Origin: a virus
Virus record (IMG/VR): IMGVR_UViG_3300010885_013007
Coordinates: 1 to 25,543 of that record
DNA length: 25,543 bases
Strand: one strand, 5' to 3'
Made by a program: the position numbers and the translations under genes. The notes under the pieces were generated by a model that saw only the letters and a program-made list of their open reading frames with translations, was not told the DNA's origin and did not search any database. Every line of letters begins with the position of its first letter. Position 1 is the stretch's first letter. Positions 15,949 to 22,917 of the stretch are shown here, piece after piece.

Positions 15949-16229
15949 TGGTTGAGTTTTTATTGGTAACAGGTCTAGTAACATGTTGTTTGCTAGGCCC
16001 ACTATATGCACTTAAAGGAAAACGCATGGCAACAAAAAAACCAGCAGTAAAGAAAGCAACAAAGACAGCAGAACCCGTGGTAGCAGGCCAAGTTAAAACA
16101 GACTTTGGCACATTCCAAGTTGGTAACGCAGGCAACATTACACAGGTAAAACCTTACCCAACAAATGTTGACGCTATTGCCGACCTGACCGCTACAGAAG
16201 TGGCAGACAAGATTCGAACCGGAGCATAA
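15948..16229 (+). CDS. Membrane-anchored Lys/Ala-rich protein with a possible second internal start
   Basis: 93 codons from ATG 15948, which overlaps the upstream stop (TAATG). Residues 3-22 (EFLLVTGLVTCCLLGPLYAL) form one hydrophobic helix, followed by KGKR, then a basic ATKKPAVKKATKTAEP linker and a C-terminal module GQVKTDFGTFQVGNAGNITQVKPY. An in-frame ATG at 16026 has its own AAAGGA site 6 nt upstream and would give a soluble 67-aa form. Both products may be made: one tethered to the inner membrane, one free. No family recognised. Confidence 0.72.
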   Translation: MVEFLLVTGLVTCCLLGPLYALKGKRMATKKPAVKKATKTAEPVVAGQVKTDFGTFQVGNAGNITQVKPYPTNVDAIADLTATEVADKIRTGA

Positions 16230-16231
16230 TT

Positions 16232-16378
16232 GTGCGTAAACTTATTAAAGATCGCTTAACAGAAATTTGGTGTGAAGATCTAGAAATAGAGCATGACATC
16301 AGTGTTACCGACATGGCAAATCTAGGTGATGAAGATCTACTGGATTTGTATGACGAAGTATTTGGATACCAAGGTTAA
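16232..16378 (+). CDS. Small acidic hypothetical protein (GTG start)
   Basis: 48 codons, MRKLIKDRLTEIWCEDLEIEHDISVTDMANLGDEDLLDLYDEVFGYQG. GTG at 16232 has GGAG 7 nt upstream (16221-16224) and lies 2 nt after the previous stop. Basic first ten residues, then strongly acidic and helical, reminiscent of small phage inhibitors or adaptor peptides, but nothing specific. A shadow frame crosses its 3' end. Confidence 0.7.
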   Translation: MRKLIKDRLTEIWCEDLEIEHDISVTDMANLGDEDLLDLYDEVFGYQG

Positions 16379-16394
16379 TCACAAGGAGAAGCAA

Positions 16395-16538
16395 ATGTCT
16401 TATCGTTATCGTGTAGTTCTTAATAAAGAAATGGAATGCTACGTACTGAAGATTTTTGATGACGAAATTCCATTGACTGCCGTGGACTTTGATGAAGCTA
16501 TTGCCGAAGCAGAGGAAATTGTGCAGGAGTGGGTATGA
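16395..16538 (+). CDS. Small hypothetical protein, beta-rich then helical
   Basis: 47 codons from ATG 16395, chosen over earlier in-frame starts because AAGGAG (16383-16388) sits 6 nt upstream and the prior region belongs to the GTG-start gene. MSYRYRVVLNKEMECYVLKIFDDEIPLTAVDFDEAIAEAEEIVQEWV shows two strands and an acidic helix, like a small ferredoxin-like or antitoxin-like fold. Stop overlaps the next ATG (ATGA). Confidence 0.78.
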   Translation: MSYRYRVVLNKEMECYVLKIFDDEIPLTAVDFDEAIAEAEEIVQEWV

Positions 16539-16708
16539 TTAGATTAGTGGTTACATGGGTACTTATTACTGCTATAATTATCGGTATAACGTACTGTACA
16601 GATAAGGCAACAAAGAAAGAAGCAGGTAAGTGGAGTTTTCGATTGCTACAAGCTGGTATTGTGTCAGCTTTGGGCTTAGGTATTATTATTTTTCTTGAGA
16701 GACTATAA
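16535..16708 (+). CDS. Small two-span membrane protein
   Basis: 57 codons, MIRLVVTWVLITAIIIGITYCTDKATKKEAGKWSFRLLQAGIVSALGLGIIIFLERL. Two hydrophobic helices (about 4-20 and 38-53) joined by a lysine-rich loop, so the loop is expected on the cytoplasmic side with both ends outside, or the reverse in a holin-like hairpin. Length and topology would fit a small holin, antiholin or membrane adaptor, but no lysin gene is nearby. Coupled by ATGA to the upstream gene, and its stop abuts the ATG of the SPFH lipoprotein. Confidence 0.78.
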   Translation: MIRLVVTWVLITAIIIGITYCTDKATKKEAGKWSFRLLQAGIVSALGLGIIIFLERL

Positions 16709-17494
16709 ATGAAACGTATCATTGGTGCAACAGTTGTTGCTATTGCGGCTATGAATTTAACAGGGTGTGGTCAAGTTGAGCAAGGTAACGTGGGTGTGCG
16801 TACCACATTCGGTAAGGTCAGTCCCGAACCAGAATCACCTGGTATCTATGTTGCTGTGCTGTCTAGTGTTCGAGAGTTTACTGCTAAGGAAGCGGCTATT
16901 AACTTAGACAACATGACTCCCAAAGCCAAGGATAACTTGAGCTTGAAAGACCTGGACGTTACAGTTTACTACCGTACTGATCCCAGTAAGATTCCTGGCC
17001 TAACAGTCAAGTATGCAGGGCAAAGTGCCAGGGACGACAAGTCAGGTGTGTACTTTCCAGGTTTTCGCTTGTTAGAAAGTGTTAGCCGTGGTACAATCTA
17101 CGACATTGTAGGTACCAAGTACGATTCCTTGAGCATCCATAGTCGCCGTAATGAACTTGAAACTGATATCAAAGAAGCTATGCAAAAAGACTTGGATGCA
17201 AACGATCCCAAGACCTTTACTGTTACCCGTGTGGTTGTACGACAAGTGCTAACCGATCCGGCAATTGAAGAAAGTATTCGATTAAAGGCAACACGTGAAG
17301 CAGAGCTCAAAGCCAAGTTGATTCAAGTTGATATTGAACGTAAGAACGTGGAAATTCGTGAACTTGAAAACCAAGGTCTGACTACTGCGGTCCTGCGTAA
17401 CAAAGAACTTGATGTGCTAAAGATCGCGGCAGAAAAAGGCTCAATGTTTATTGTACCACAAGGTTCAACTCCAATGATCAACGTGAGCAAGTAA
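16709..17494 (+). CDS. SPFH/Band 7 (prohibitin-stomatin-like) lipoprotein
   Basis: 261 aa. N-terminal signal MKRIIGATVVAIAAMNLTGC ends in a lipobox L-T-G-C (C20), so it should be lipidated and face the periplasm. GNVGVRTTFGKV (26-37) and the alpha-beta pattern up to about 160 match the SPFH core (as in prohibitin, HflK/C), followed by a long charged helix KATREAELKAKLIQVDIERKNVEIREL typical of SPFH oligomerisation coiled coils. SPFH proteins form large membrane-scaffold rings; HflK/C control the FtsH protease. A lipid-anchored phage version could wall off membrane patches, affect lysis timing or block superinfection (inference). Confidence 0.9.
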   Translation: MKRIIGATVVAIAAMNLTGCGQVEQGNVGVRTTFGKVSPEPESPGIYVAVLSSVREFTAKEAAINLDNMTPKAKDNLSLKDLDVTVYYRTDPSKIPGLTVKYAGQSARDDKSGVYFPGFRLLESVSRGTIYDIVGTKYDSLSIHSRRNELETDIKEAMQKDLDANDPKTFTVTRVVVRQVLTDPAIEESIRLKATREAELKAKLIQVDIERKNVEIRELENQGLTTAVLRNKELDVLKIAAEKGSMFIVPQGSTPMINVSK

Positions 17495-17495
17495 T

Positions 17496-17738
17496 ATGAA
17501 CGAAGCATACACAAGTGAAGAAATTTTTACAATGTTTAATGACAGTGATTTGAAACAAGAATTCCAAATTGTTATTAATGCCAGATTTAATGCAATGTGT
17601 CAGGCCATGTATAACGCAGTACACAAACCAGAACTAATGGTTATGGCCGAACCACACGGCGATCTCTGGTTAGAGGAACACAACAGAGTGGTTACAGAGT
17701 ATCAAAGATATCACGATCCAGTGTCAGTTGGGAGTTGA
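17496..17738 (+). CDS. Hypothetical protein, helical
   Basis: 80 aa, MNEAYTSEEIFTMFNDSDLKQEF...VNARFNAMCQAMYNAVHKPELMVMAEPHGDLWLEEHNRVVTEYQRYHDPVSVGS. Mostly helical, no membrane span or signal. It begins 1 nt after the SPFH stop and ends 3 nt before the Tat-signal gene, so it is part of the envelope cassette although itself apparently cytoplasmic. No family recognised. Confidence 0.78.
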   Translation: MNEAYTSEEIFTMFNDSDLKQEFQIVINARFNAMCQAMYNAVHKPELMVMAEPHGDLWLEEHNRVVTEYQRYHDPVSVGS

Positions 17739-17741
17739 ACT

Positions 17742-18173
17742 ATGACAAATCGTAGAGGATTTTTACAATCCGTAGGTGCAGCATTGGGTAGTACCTTGTT
17801 GCCCGGTAGCACAGTTGCATCAGTGCTGACAGCAGCACCAGCAGTTACAGCCGCCGAGACTTGGTTCAGGCCAAGAAAATTTAGAGTAGTCGGCGGTATT
17901 ATCGATGCCGCCACATTTGAGCCAAAAACCTCAATTGTGCTGTTCAATCCAGACGGGTCATGGTTCAAAGAAGATGTGATGTATTCGAAGATATTGGATG
18001 ATCCGGCAAGACGAGCGGAAGTTGAAGAATTGGATAAGTTATATCCCAATTCCAATGTGCATAGCAGATGGGCCTTAGTATCAACCCGCCAGGTACTGGA
18101 AAAGCAAGGCGACCCACCACTTACTGCTGAGGAAGAAATTATGATTATCGAAAGCAAAAAGGAAACAGCATGA
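17742..18173 (+). CDS. Exported protein with a twin-arginine (Tat) signal
   Basis: 143 aa. The N-terminus TNRRGFLQSVGAALGSTLLPG fits the Tat consensus (S/T-R-R-x-F-L-K) with R4-R5, a hydrophobic but Gly/Ala-rich core and a likely cleavage site after AVTA (about residue 37). The mature part (WFRPRKFRVVGGIIDAATFEPKTS...) of about 105 residues has no recognised domain. Tat exports proteins folded in the cytoplasm, often with cofactors; phage-coded Tat substrates are uncommon. A GGGAG site precedes the ATG. ATGA-type overlap with the Ser-rich membrane gene. Confidence 0.82.
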   Translation: MTNRRGFLQSVGAALGSTLLPGSTVASVLTAAPAVTAAETWFRPRKFRVVGGIIDAATFEPKTSIVLFNPDGSWFKEDVMYSKILDDPARRAEVEELDKLYPNSNVHSRWALVSTRQVLEKQGDPPLTAEEEIMIIESKKETA

Positions 18174-18709
18174 ACCCAGATATCTTATTCATTGCAGGCA
18201 TGGTTGTACTAATTGTATTGGGGTTTGTTTCGTACAAGATCATTAGTCGTGCTCGTGTTAAGAAATTAAGAGCCGAAATCACCGCACGTTGGCAACGTGT
18301 TGAGGAACAGGCTCGTCGAGATCGTAACATGTACTTGGATAGAGAAGCGGCAATTGTGGCTAAAACTAGACAAGCAGAAACTCGCAAGGTAGCAGAGGCA
18401 TATCATACTCCATCATATATGATGGCCAATAATTCTATTACAACTTCGTCAGTATCAGCACCTGCTACAACAAGTTCCGCCACAAGTTCTAGTTCGGACA
18501 TGCTAACTACAATCTTGGTTGCTAACATGTTGCTTAATCATAGTAGTCCAAGTGTTGCAAGATCTAGTTCTAGCGGTGATGATACAACTCCTAAACGTAG
18601 TGTTGATACAGGACCAAGTTACAGTGACTCTAGTAGCAGTAGTTCAAGCTACAGTGATAGTAGTCCAAGTTACAGTGATAGCGGCTCTTCTAGTAGCAGT
18701 TTTGACTAA
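18170..18709 (+). CDS. Membrane protein with coiled coil and Ser-rich repeat tail
   Basis: 179 aa. N-terminal membrane helix (about 5-24, LFIAGMVVLIVLGFVSYKII), a basic/acidic coiled-coil-like part (28-75), a Thr/Ser-rich linker, a second weakly hydrophobic stretch (DMLTTILVANMLL), and a repeat tail of SYSDSS-type units ending in SSSSSFD. The tail is low complexity and unlike the rest of the window. Last gene before the triple hairpins. It might present a disordered tail to the periplasm or cytoplasm; topology is unclear. No family known to me. Confidence 0.8.
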   Translation: MNPDILFIAGMVVLIVLGFVSYKIISRARVKKLRAEITARWQRVEEQARRDRNMYLDREAAIVAKTRQAETRKVAEAYHTPSYMMANNSITTSSVSAPATTSSATSSSSDMLTTILVANMLLNHSSPSVARSSSSGDDTTPKRSVDTGPSYSDSSSSSSSYSDSSPSYSDSGSSSSSFD

Positions 18710-18716
18710 CCAGTTT

Positions 18717-18737
18717 CTACAGTACCACGTACTGTAG
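18717..18737. repeat. Perfect 9-bp palindromic hairpin
   Basis: CTACAGTAC (18717-18725) and GTACTGTAG (18729-18737) with a 3-nt CAC loop. No T tract follows, so it is not a terminator by itself. It could be an mRNA-stabilising 3' structure or a protein-binding operator. Confidence 0.7.
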
Positions 18738-18804
18738 CCGTGGCGCTTACTAGCTCCTGTGCCACGGTTTTGGTCCCCGGGTTTAATTACTCGGGGATTT
18801 TTTT
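18738..18804 (+). terminator. Tandem terminator hairpins after the envelope cassette
   Basis: First stem CCGTGGC (18738-18744)/GCCACGG (18761-18767) followed by TTTT; second stem TCCCCGGGT (18774-18782)/ACTCGGGGA (18789-18797, one G-T) followed by a seven-T run to 18804. The second is a strong Rho-independent terminator. Together with the palindrome before it, this closes the long unit from 14419. Confidence 0.88.
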
Positions 18805-18806
18805 AT

Positions 18807-18836
18807 TTGATTTACTATCTAATAATATGTTACAAT
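18807..18836 (+). promoter_or_regulatory. sigma70-type promoter abutting the HARP-like gene
   Basis: TTGATT (18807-18812), 18-nt spacer, TACAAT (18831-18836). The ATG at 18842 is five bases past the -10 box, so the mRNA should be leaderless. Confidence 0.75.
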
Positions 18837-18841
18837 AAGAT

Positions 18842-20023
18842 ATGACACAACATAAACATCAACACATTGAAACCTTCATTGAAATCGTTGCCGGCTTTCG
18901 TAACCCTGCAGGATCAATAGTGGGCAGTTTATACATGATGGGCGAGCCATTGATTAGTTTAGCCAGGTATGACGTAAAGGTAATTGAAAATTTATGTCAG
19001 CAAAGTCAAAACGGAATAGCGTACACAGACCGACAGGCTAAACTTGCTGTGGACTTGATCGTTAAGTACGAGCGACAGCTGGCCAAGCATAACATCAGTA
19101 TCGAAAATGTAAAAGTCTTACCAGAGTTTAGATTGCCTTTACGCACCATTGACCGTAGTACCCGTGTTTGGGTAGAAGACAACCTTATCAAGATTCGTTT
19201 TCCTTATGCACCAAATTTAATTGACAGCATACGAGAACAAAGCAAAACCAATCACGGCACGGTCAAATGGAATCAAACTAAAAGGATTTGGGAAGCCGAC
19301 CTAACTGAGTACACAGTAAATTGGGCCTATGCATTTGCACAGGCGCATAACTTTGAAATAGACTCAAGCCTTACAGAGTTTATGGATTTGATAATGGCAA
19401 CTGAAGCAACACCCTATGCAATTGAATTAAAAGCTGAAGCTGATCAATTGAGTATCACCAATGCAACCACATCCTTGCGTGACTATATCGACGAAAATCT
19501 AGGCGGGTTCGGTCTCGATAACCTGCTGACCTTAGTGGATTACGCACCTATATTAGGCTACACTTGTGATCCTGTAATACAGGAAGTAGTAATAGATGCA
19601 TACGGTACTAGATTTTGGAGCCTATGCCACAACAGAGAACTCAAAGTAGATCAGCGTAGCTATTACACAGATCAACTAATAGAAATAGTTCGTTATGCAG
19701 AAGTTACCAATAGGTTTCCTATCTATGTATACGAACCCGACCTGAGCGACAAGCTGACTATGCTGTTAATCAGGCACTTTGCCCGAGAGCAAGTGGTTAA
19801 CTTAAACAACAACGAAGTCGTTACACCAGAAACACGTTTTGTATACGCTAACAAAATACCCAAAACATCTATTGACCGTATACCTTTAATGATTAGTAGT
19901 GCTGGTATGCTGTATGGCGGAGACAGAGCATTATGGATACAGCAGGCCGAAAAGGTTGTATATTTTACAAAAGAAGTATACAATAAGGGTGTTAAAGGAA
20001 GAGACATTTGCAAGCTAAATTAA
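18842..20023 (+). CDS. Conserved phage protein with a HARP-like segment, upstream of UvsW
   Basis: 393 aa. Residues about 113-175 (DNLIKIRFPYAPNLIDSIREQ...GTVKWNQTKRIWEADLTEYTVNWAYAF) resemble the HARP domain of annealing helicase SMARCAL1 (strand, IxxIK helix, W-D-xxxKxW strand). No Walker motifs are present, so it is not itself a helicase. The C-terminal half (IPLMISSAGMLYGGDRALW) is unassigned. It overlaps UvsW by 16 nt, which suggests a DNA-annealing or fork-binding partner for UvsW (inference). Starts right behind a sigma70 promoter without a Shine-Dalgarno. Confidence 0.8.
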   Translation: MTQHKHQHIETFIEIVAGFRNPAGSIVGSLYMMGEPLISLARYDVKVIENLCQQSQNGIAYTDRQAKLAVDLIVKYERQLAKHNISIENVKVLPEFRLPLRTIDRSTRVWVEDNLIKIRFPYAPNLIDSIREQSKTNHGTVKWNQTKRIWEADLTEYTVNWAYAFAQAHNFEIDSSLTEFMDLIMATEATPYAIELKAEADQLSITNATTSLRDYIDENLGGFGLDNLLTLVDYAPILGYTCDPVIQEVVIDAYGTRFWSLCHNRELKVDQRSYYTDQLIEIVRYAEVTNRFPIYVYEPDLSDKLTMLLIRHFAREQVVNLNNNEVVTPETRFVYANKIPKTSIDRIPLMISSAGMLYGGDRALWIQQAEKVVYFTKEVYNKGVKGRDICKLN

Positions 20024-21492
20024 TAATTCGAGATGAAGTTAATGTTAAGATTGAAGGATTGGATCTTACCGACCGTACAGCTCTAGTTAAGAAGTTTAAA
20101 TATGAAATACCCGGCGCTAGGTATCAACCTAGCGTTCGTCTTGGCCGTTGGGATGGCAAGGTTGCGTTCTTTCAATTGGGTGGTAGCACATATATCAATC
20201 TGTTGCCCGAAATACTTGTTTATCTGGACAGTAAGGGATACGACATTGAAGTCGAAGATAACAGAGACTATAAGACCAATTTTGAGTTTGCTGAAATTAA
20301 AGAAGATACCTTTAGCCATATTACTTGGCCCAAGGGACATCAGCAGGCAGGGCAACCTATTGTACTCAGAGACTACCAACCACAGATTCTAAATAACTTT
20401 TTAGCCAATCCCCAAAGCATACAAGAAGTAGCCACAGGTGCTGGTAAGACTATCATGACTGCTGCCCTGAGCAAAACTGTAGAGCCCTATGGTCGCAGTA
20501 TCGTCATTGTGCCAAACAAAAGTCTAGTAACACAAACTGAAGCAGACTATATTAATCTAGGCCTTGATGTGGGTGTGTACTTTGGCGACCGTAAGGAATG
20601 GGGCAGAACACATACTATTTGTACTTGGCAAAGTCTAAACGTGTTACTAAAGAATACACAAGCAGGCACAGTAGACATCACCATTGGTGAATTCATTGAA
20701 GATGTTGTTTGCGTTATTGTTGACGAAACACACATGGCCAAAGCAGATGCATTAAAAACACTACTAACAGGTGTATTTGCAAAGGTACCTATCCGCTGGG
20801 GACTGACCGGCACTATTCCCAAAGAAGATTACGAACGTGTTAGTATATTATGTAGCTTGGGCACAGTTGTAGGAAAACTAAGTGCGTCGGAACTTCAAGA
20901 CGCAGGACATTTGGCCAACTGTCATGTAAATATAGTACAGCTACAAGACTTTGTAGAATACAAAGACTACCAAAGCGAATTAAAGTATCTAGTTACCACA
21001 ACAGAACGTATTGCCTACTTGGCCAAGATGGTTGATAAAATTAAAGAAGGTGGTAATACACTTATCCTAGTAGACAGGATTGAAACAGGTCGGATACTAC
21101 AAGCAGAACTAAGCACCTTGTTTAGTTTATTAAGTGACAAGCCTGACGTGGCATTTGTATCGGGTTCTACCAAAGCTGTAGATAGGAAAGAAGAATATGA
21201 TGATATTGCTACATCTACTAATAAGATTATTATTGCTACTTACGGTGTTGCCGCTGTTGGTATTAATATTCCTCGCATTTTCAATCTTGTGCTTGTTGAA
21301 CCGGGTAAATCCTTTGTGCGTGTTATCCAATCAATCGGGCGTGGTATTCGCAAGGCGGAAGACAAAGATTTTGTCCAAATCTGGGACATCACATCAACCT
21401 GTAAGTTCGCGAAACGTCATCTAACCAAGCGTAAACAGTTTTACAAAGAAGCAAACTATCCATTTACTATAGAAAAAACCTCATGGCAATAA
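20008..21492 (+). CDS. uvsW: UvsW-type recombination helicase (SF2)
   Basis: 494 aa. N-terminal domain with ARYQPSVRLGRWDGKVAFF (37-55), matching the RFNPRFRYGNWDGRI part of T4 UvsW. Motif I ATGAGKT (142-148), II DETH (239-242), III LTGT (266-269), motif V ATYGVAAVGINIP (410-422) and VI QSIGRGIR (441-448). T4 UvsW unwinds branched DNA and R-loops, drives fork regression and helps switch from origin- to recombination-dependent replication. Start is TTG at 20008, the only start that keeps the N-terminal strand, with AAAGGAAGAG just upstream, inside the previous gene. Confidence 0.95.
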   Translation: MQAKLIIRDEVNVKIEGLDLTDRTALVKKFKYEIPGARYQPSVRLGRWDGKVAFFQLGGSTYINLLPEILVYLDSKGYDIEVEDNRDYKTNFEFAEIKEDTFSHITWPKGHQQAGQPIVLRDYQPQILNNFLANPQSIQEVATGAGKTIMTAALSKTVEPYGRSIVIVPNKSLVTQTEADYINLGLDVGVYFGDRKEWGRTHTICTWQSLNVLLKNTQAGTVDITIGEFIEDVVCVIVDETHMAKADALKTLLTGVFAKVPIRWGLTGTIPKEDYERVSILCSLGTVVGKLSASELQDAGHLANCHVNIVQLQDFVEYKDYQSELKYLVTTTERIAYLAKMVDKIKEGGNTLILVDRIETGRILQAELSTLFSLLSDKPDVAFVSGSTKAVDRKEEYDDIATSTNKIIIATYGVAAVGINIPRIFNLVLVEPGKSFVRVIQSIGRGIRKAEDKDFVQIWDITSTCKFAKRHLTKRKQFYKEANYPFTIEKTSWQ

Positions 21493-21686
21493 GCATAGGT
21501 ACAATAGAAAAAAAAGAACATTATATTCTAGTAAAAATTCGAGGTACCGATGACGAGCTTAGAAATGCTAATCGGTGGTGTACACAAACCGAATGCGGCA
21601 AACAAGTAACCTGGCATACTTTTAGTTTCAAACGAGACGAAGAGTTAACCATGTTCAAATTAAAATGGGAAAGTTATAACGAATGA
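21483..21686 (+). CDS. Small hypothetical protein with two Cys and aromatic residues
   Basis: 67 aa, MAISIGTIEKKEHYILVKIRGTDDELRNANRWCTQTECGKQVTWHTFSFKRDEELTMFKLKWESYNE. Predicted mixed beta strands; WCTQTECGKQVTWH might hold a metal or a disulfide but is not a complete zinc motif. Overlaps the UvsW stop by 10 nt and couples by ATGA to the next gene. No Shine-Dalgarno of note, so translation probably relies on coupling. Confidence 0.75.
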   Translation: MAISIGTIEKKEHYILVKIRGTDDELRNANRWCTQTECGKQVTWHTFSFKRDEELTMFKLKWESYNE

Positions 21687-22183
21687 GAATTTTAACCTTA
21701 GACAACGAAAGCTATTCAATGGATGCAATTCCAGAGGAGATAGACGAAGTAAGATTTTGTGTATTAGACAACAGTGATCCAAAGGAACCTGATTACTTTT
21801 ATATTCCCTTAATCTTTTTAGAAAGTTTTAATAGCCCAGCATTAGTACTAAAGATTGGTCCGTATACTGTTCGTATGCCTGTGGATTGGCAATTACTAAT
21901 TGGCGAAAGCGACTTTGGTGATCTAGAAGTTGTGCCACTAACCAGCATCAATGACCGTGGATTTAGTGTATTTTGTTTTAATCCATTGACTAGTTTTAAA
22001 CCTGAATTTCATCCTGTGGAAATTGTGGACATTTATCAAGACGTTAAGTGGTATTTTCCTAAACTTAAACCGGGGCAGTTATTAGCAATACCCTTGACTG
22101 AAGGCAAGAAACCTTTGTGTGCTTATTTTATCAAAGATATCAGCAGACAAAGCGAGGTAGTGGATTACGGTAAGGTATGGTAA
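21683..22183 (+). CDS. Conserved hypothetical protein of T4-like phages
   Basis: 166 aa. Features IPLIFLESFNSPALVLKIGPYTVRMPVDWQLLIGESDFGDLEVVPLTSINDRGF and EIVDIYQDVKWYFPKLKPGQLLAIPL, sequence blocks I recall from uncharacterised proteins of marine T4-like phages. Beta-rich, no membrane span. It always seems to lie in core rather than accessory DNA there, so a basic phage role is likely (from memory, not checked). ATGA overlap upstream, 3-nt gap downstream. Confidence 0.85.
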   Translation: MRILTLDNESYSMDAIPEEIDEVRFCVLDNSDPKEPDYFYIPLIFLESFNSPALVLKIGPYTVRMPVDWQLLIGESDFGDLEVVPLTSINDRGFSVFCFNPLTSFKPEFHPVEIVDIYQDVKWYFPKLKPGQLLAIPLTEGKKPLCAYFIKDISRQSEVVDYGKVW

Positions 22184-22186
22184 CAC

Positions 22187-22453
22187 ATGGGCAGACTTAA
22201 ACCCGGCGCCACTTACATATACGAAAAAGCAGATGGCGTAACCTATGCCAGAGAAGCAGGGTCTGATCCCAGCACTAGAATTGTTATTGGGTGGGATTAT
22301 GATTTACAGAAACAATACGAATGGGATAAAATTGAGCATACTGCCAGGACAAATCCTGCTTTACAAGAAGCCCTGGAACGTGTTAAAATACTGTACGAAC
22401 TAAGCAAAGATGACAATGACCCAACACTCCCTCCTATGTGGCATCCAGTATGA
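22187..22453 (+). CDS. Conserved small phage protein (MGRLKPGATYIYE family)
   Basis: 88 aa. MGRLKPGATYIYEKADGVTYAREAGSDPSTRIVIGWDYD is a highly conserved start in T4-like phages of aquatic bacteria; the rest (LQEALERVKILYELSKDDNDPTLPPMWHPV) is helical, then Pro-rich. Function unknown. Coupled to the next gene by ATGA at 22450. Confidence 0.87.
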   Translation: MGRLKPGATYIYEKADGVTYAREAGSDPSTRIVIGWDYDLQKQYEWDKIEHTARTNPALQEALERVKILYELSKDDNDPTLPPMWHPV

Positions 22454-22917
22454 CAGATAAATTAAGTATTAAAAACGAAATGACGCAGTTTGATCGCAAG
22501 AACAGAGCGTTTTACGATGATCTCACTGACGAAGAAAAGAAGAAGTTTAGTCCTTACCTTATGATTCGCTATGGCTCAACAGTTGCTGGTAGTGCAGACT
22601 TGCAGGCCTACTACTTAATGAGCTGTAATGAACGACTTAATAAGAACTTCTTTGATATTAATACTACACATCATAAAAAGCTACAGTGGTTAATGGCCAC
22701 AACAGTAAGTCCCGGAATGGGCAATCAATATCATCAGTGGATTGCTCCAAAGAAAAAAGAAAATAACAATAAGGCAGCAAAGTTTTTTCGAGAACTGTAT
22801 CCGCACCTTAAAGAAGACGACATTAAACTATTAACTGAGCTAAATGATAAAGACGATCTTAAACGCATGGCTAGAGAACTCGGATGGGATGACAAACGAA
22901 TCAAATCAGACTTATAA
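22450..22917 (+). CDS. Conserved hypothetical phage protein
   Basis: 155 aa from ATG 22450 (ATGA overlap), preferred to an upstream start inside the previous gene. Helical: DRKNRAFYDDLTDEEKKKFSPYLMIRYGSTVAGSADLQAYYLMSCNERLNKNFF... and a C-terminal KEDDIKLLTELNDKDDLKRMARELGWDDKRIK. Similar proteins occur next to the zinc-finger protein in marine T4-like phages. I considered clamp-loader subunit gp62 for its size and place in the replication region, but see no decisive motif. Confidence 0.83.
   Translation: MTDKLSIKNEMTQFDRKNRAFYDDLTDEEKKKFSPYLMIRYGSTVAGSADLQAYYLMSCNERLNKNFFDINTTHHKKLQWLMATTVSPGMGNQYHQWIAPKKKENNNKAAKFFRELYPHLKEDDIKLLTELNDKDDLKRMARELGWDDKRIKSDL

Noticed and set aside
16326-16394. 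N-terminal extension of the 47-aa protein (16395) from upstream in-frame starts.
   Set aside because: That region is coded by the GTG-start gene in another frame, and the SD at 16383-16388 fits ATG 16395.
16535-16708. Holin.
   Set aside because: Size and two spans fit, but there is no lysin nearby and the position is inside an envelope cassette; kept as unknown membrane protein.
18482-18737. Plus-strand ORF 18519-18737 overlapping the Ser-rich gene.
   Set aside because: Frame-shifted reading of the serine repeats (valine/leucine-rich artefact), no ribosome site.
22450-22917. Clamp-loader small subunit gp62.
   Set aside because: Length similar, but no sequence block I can match.
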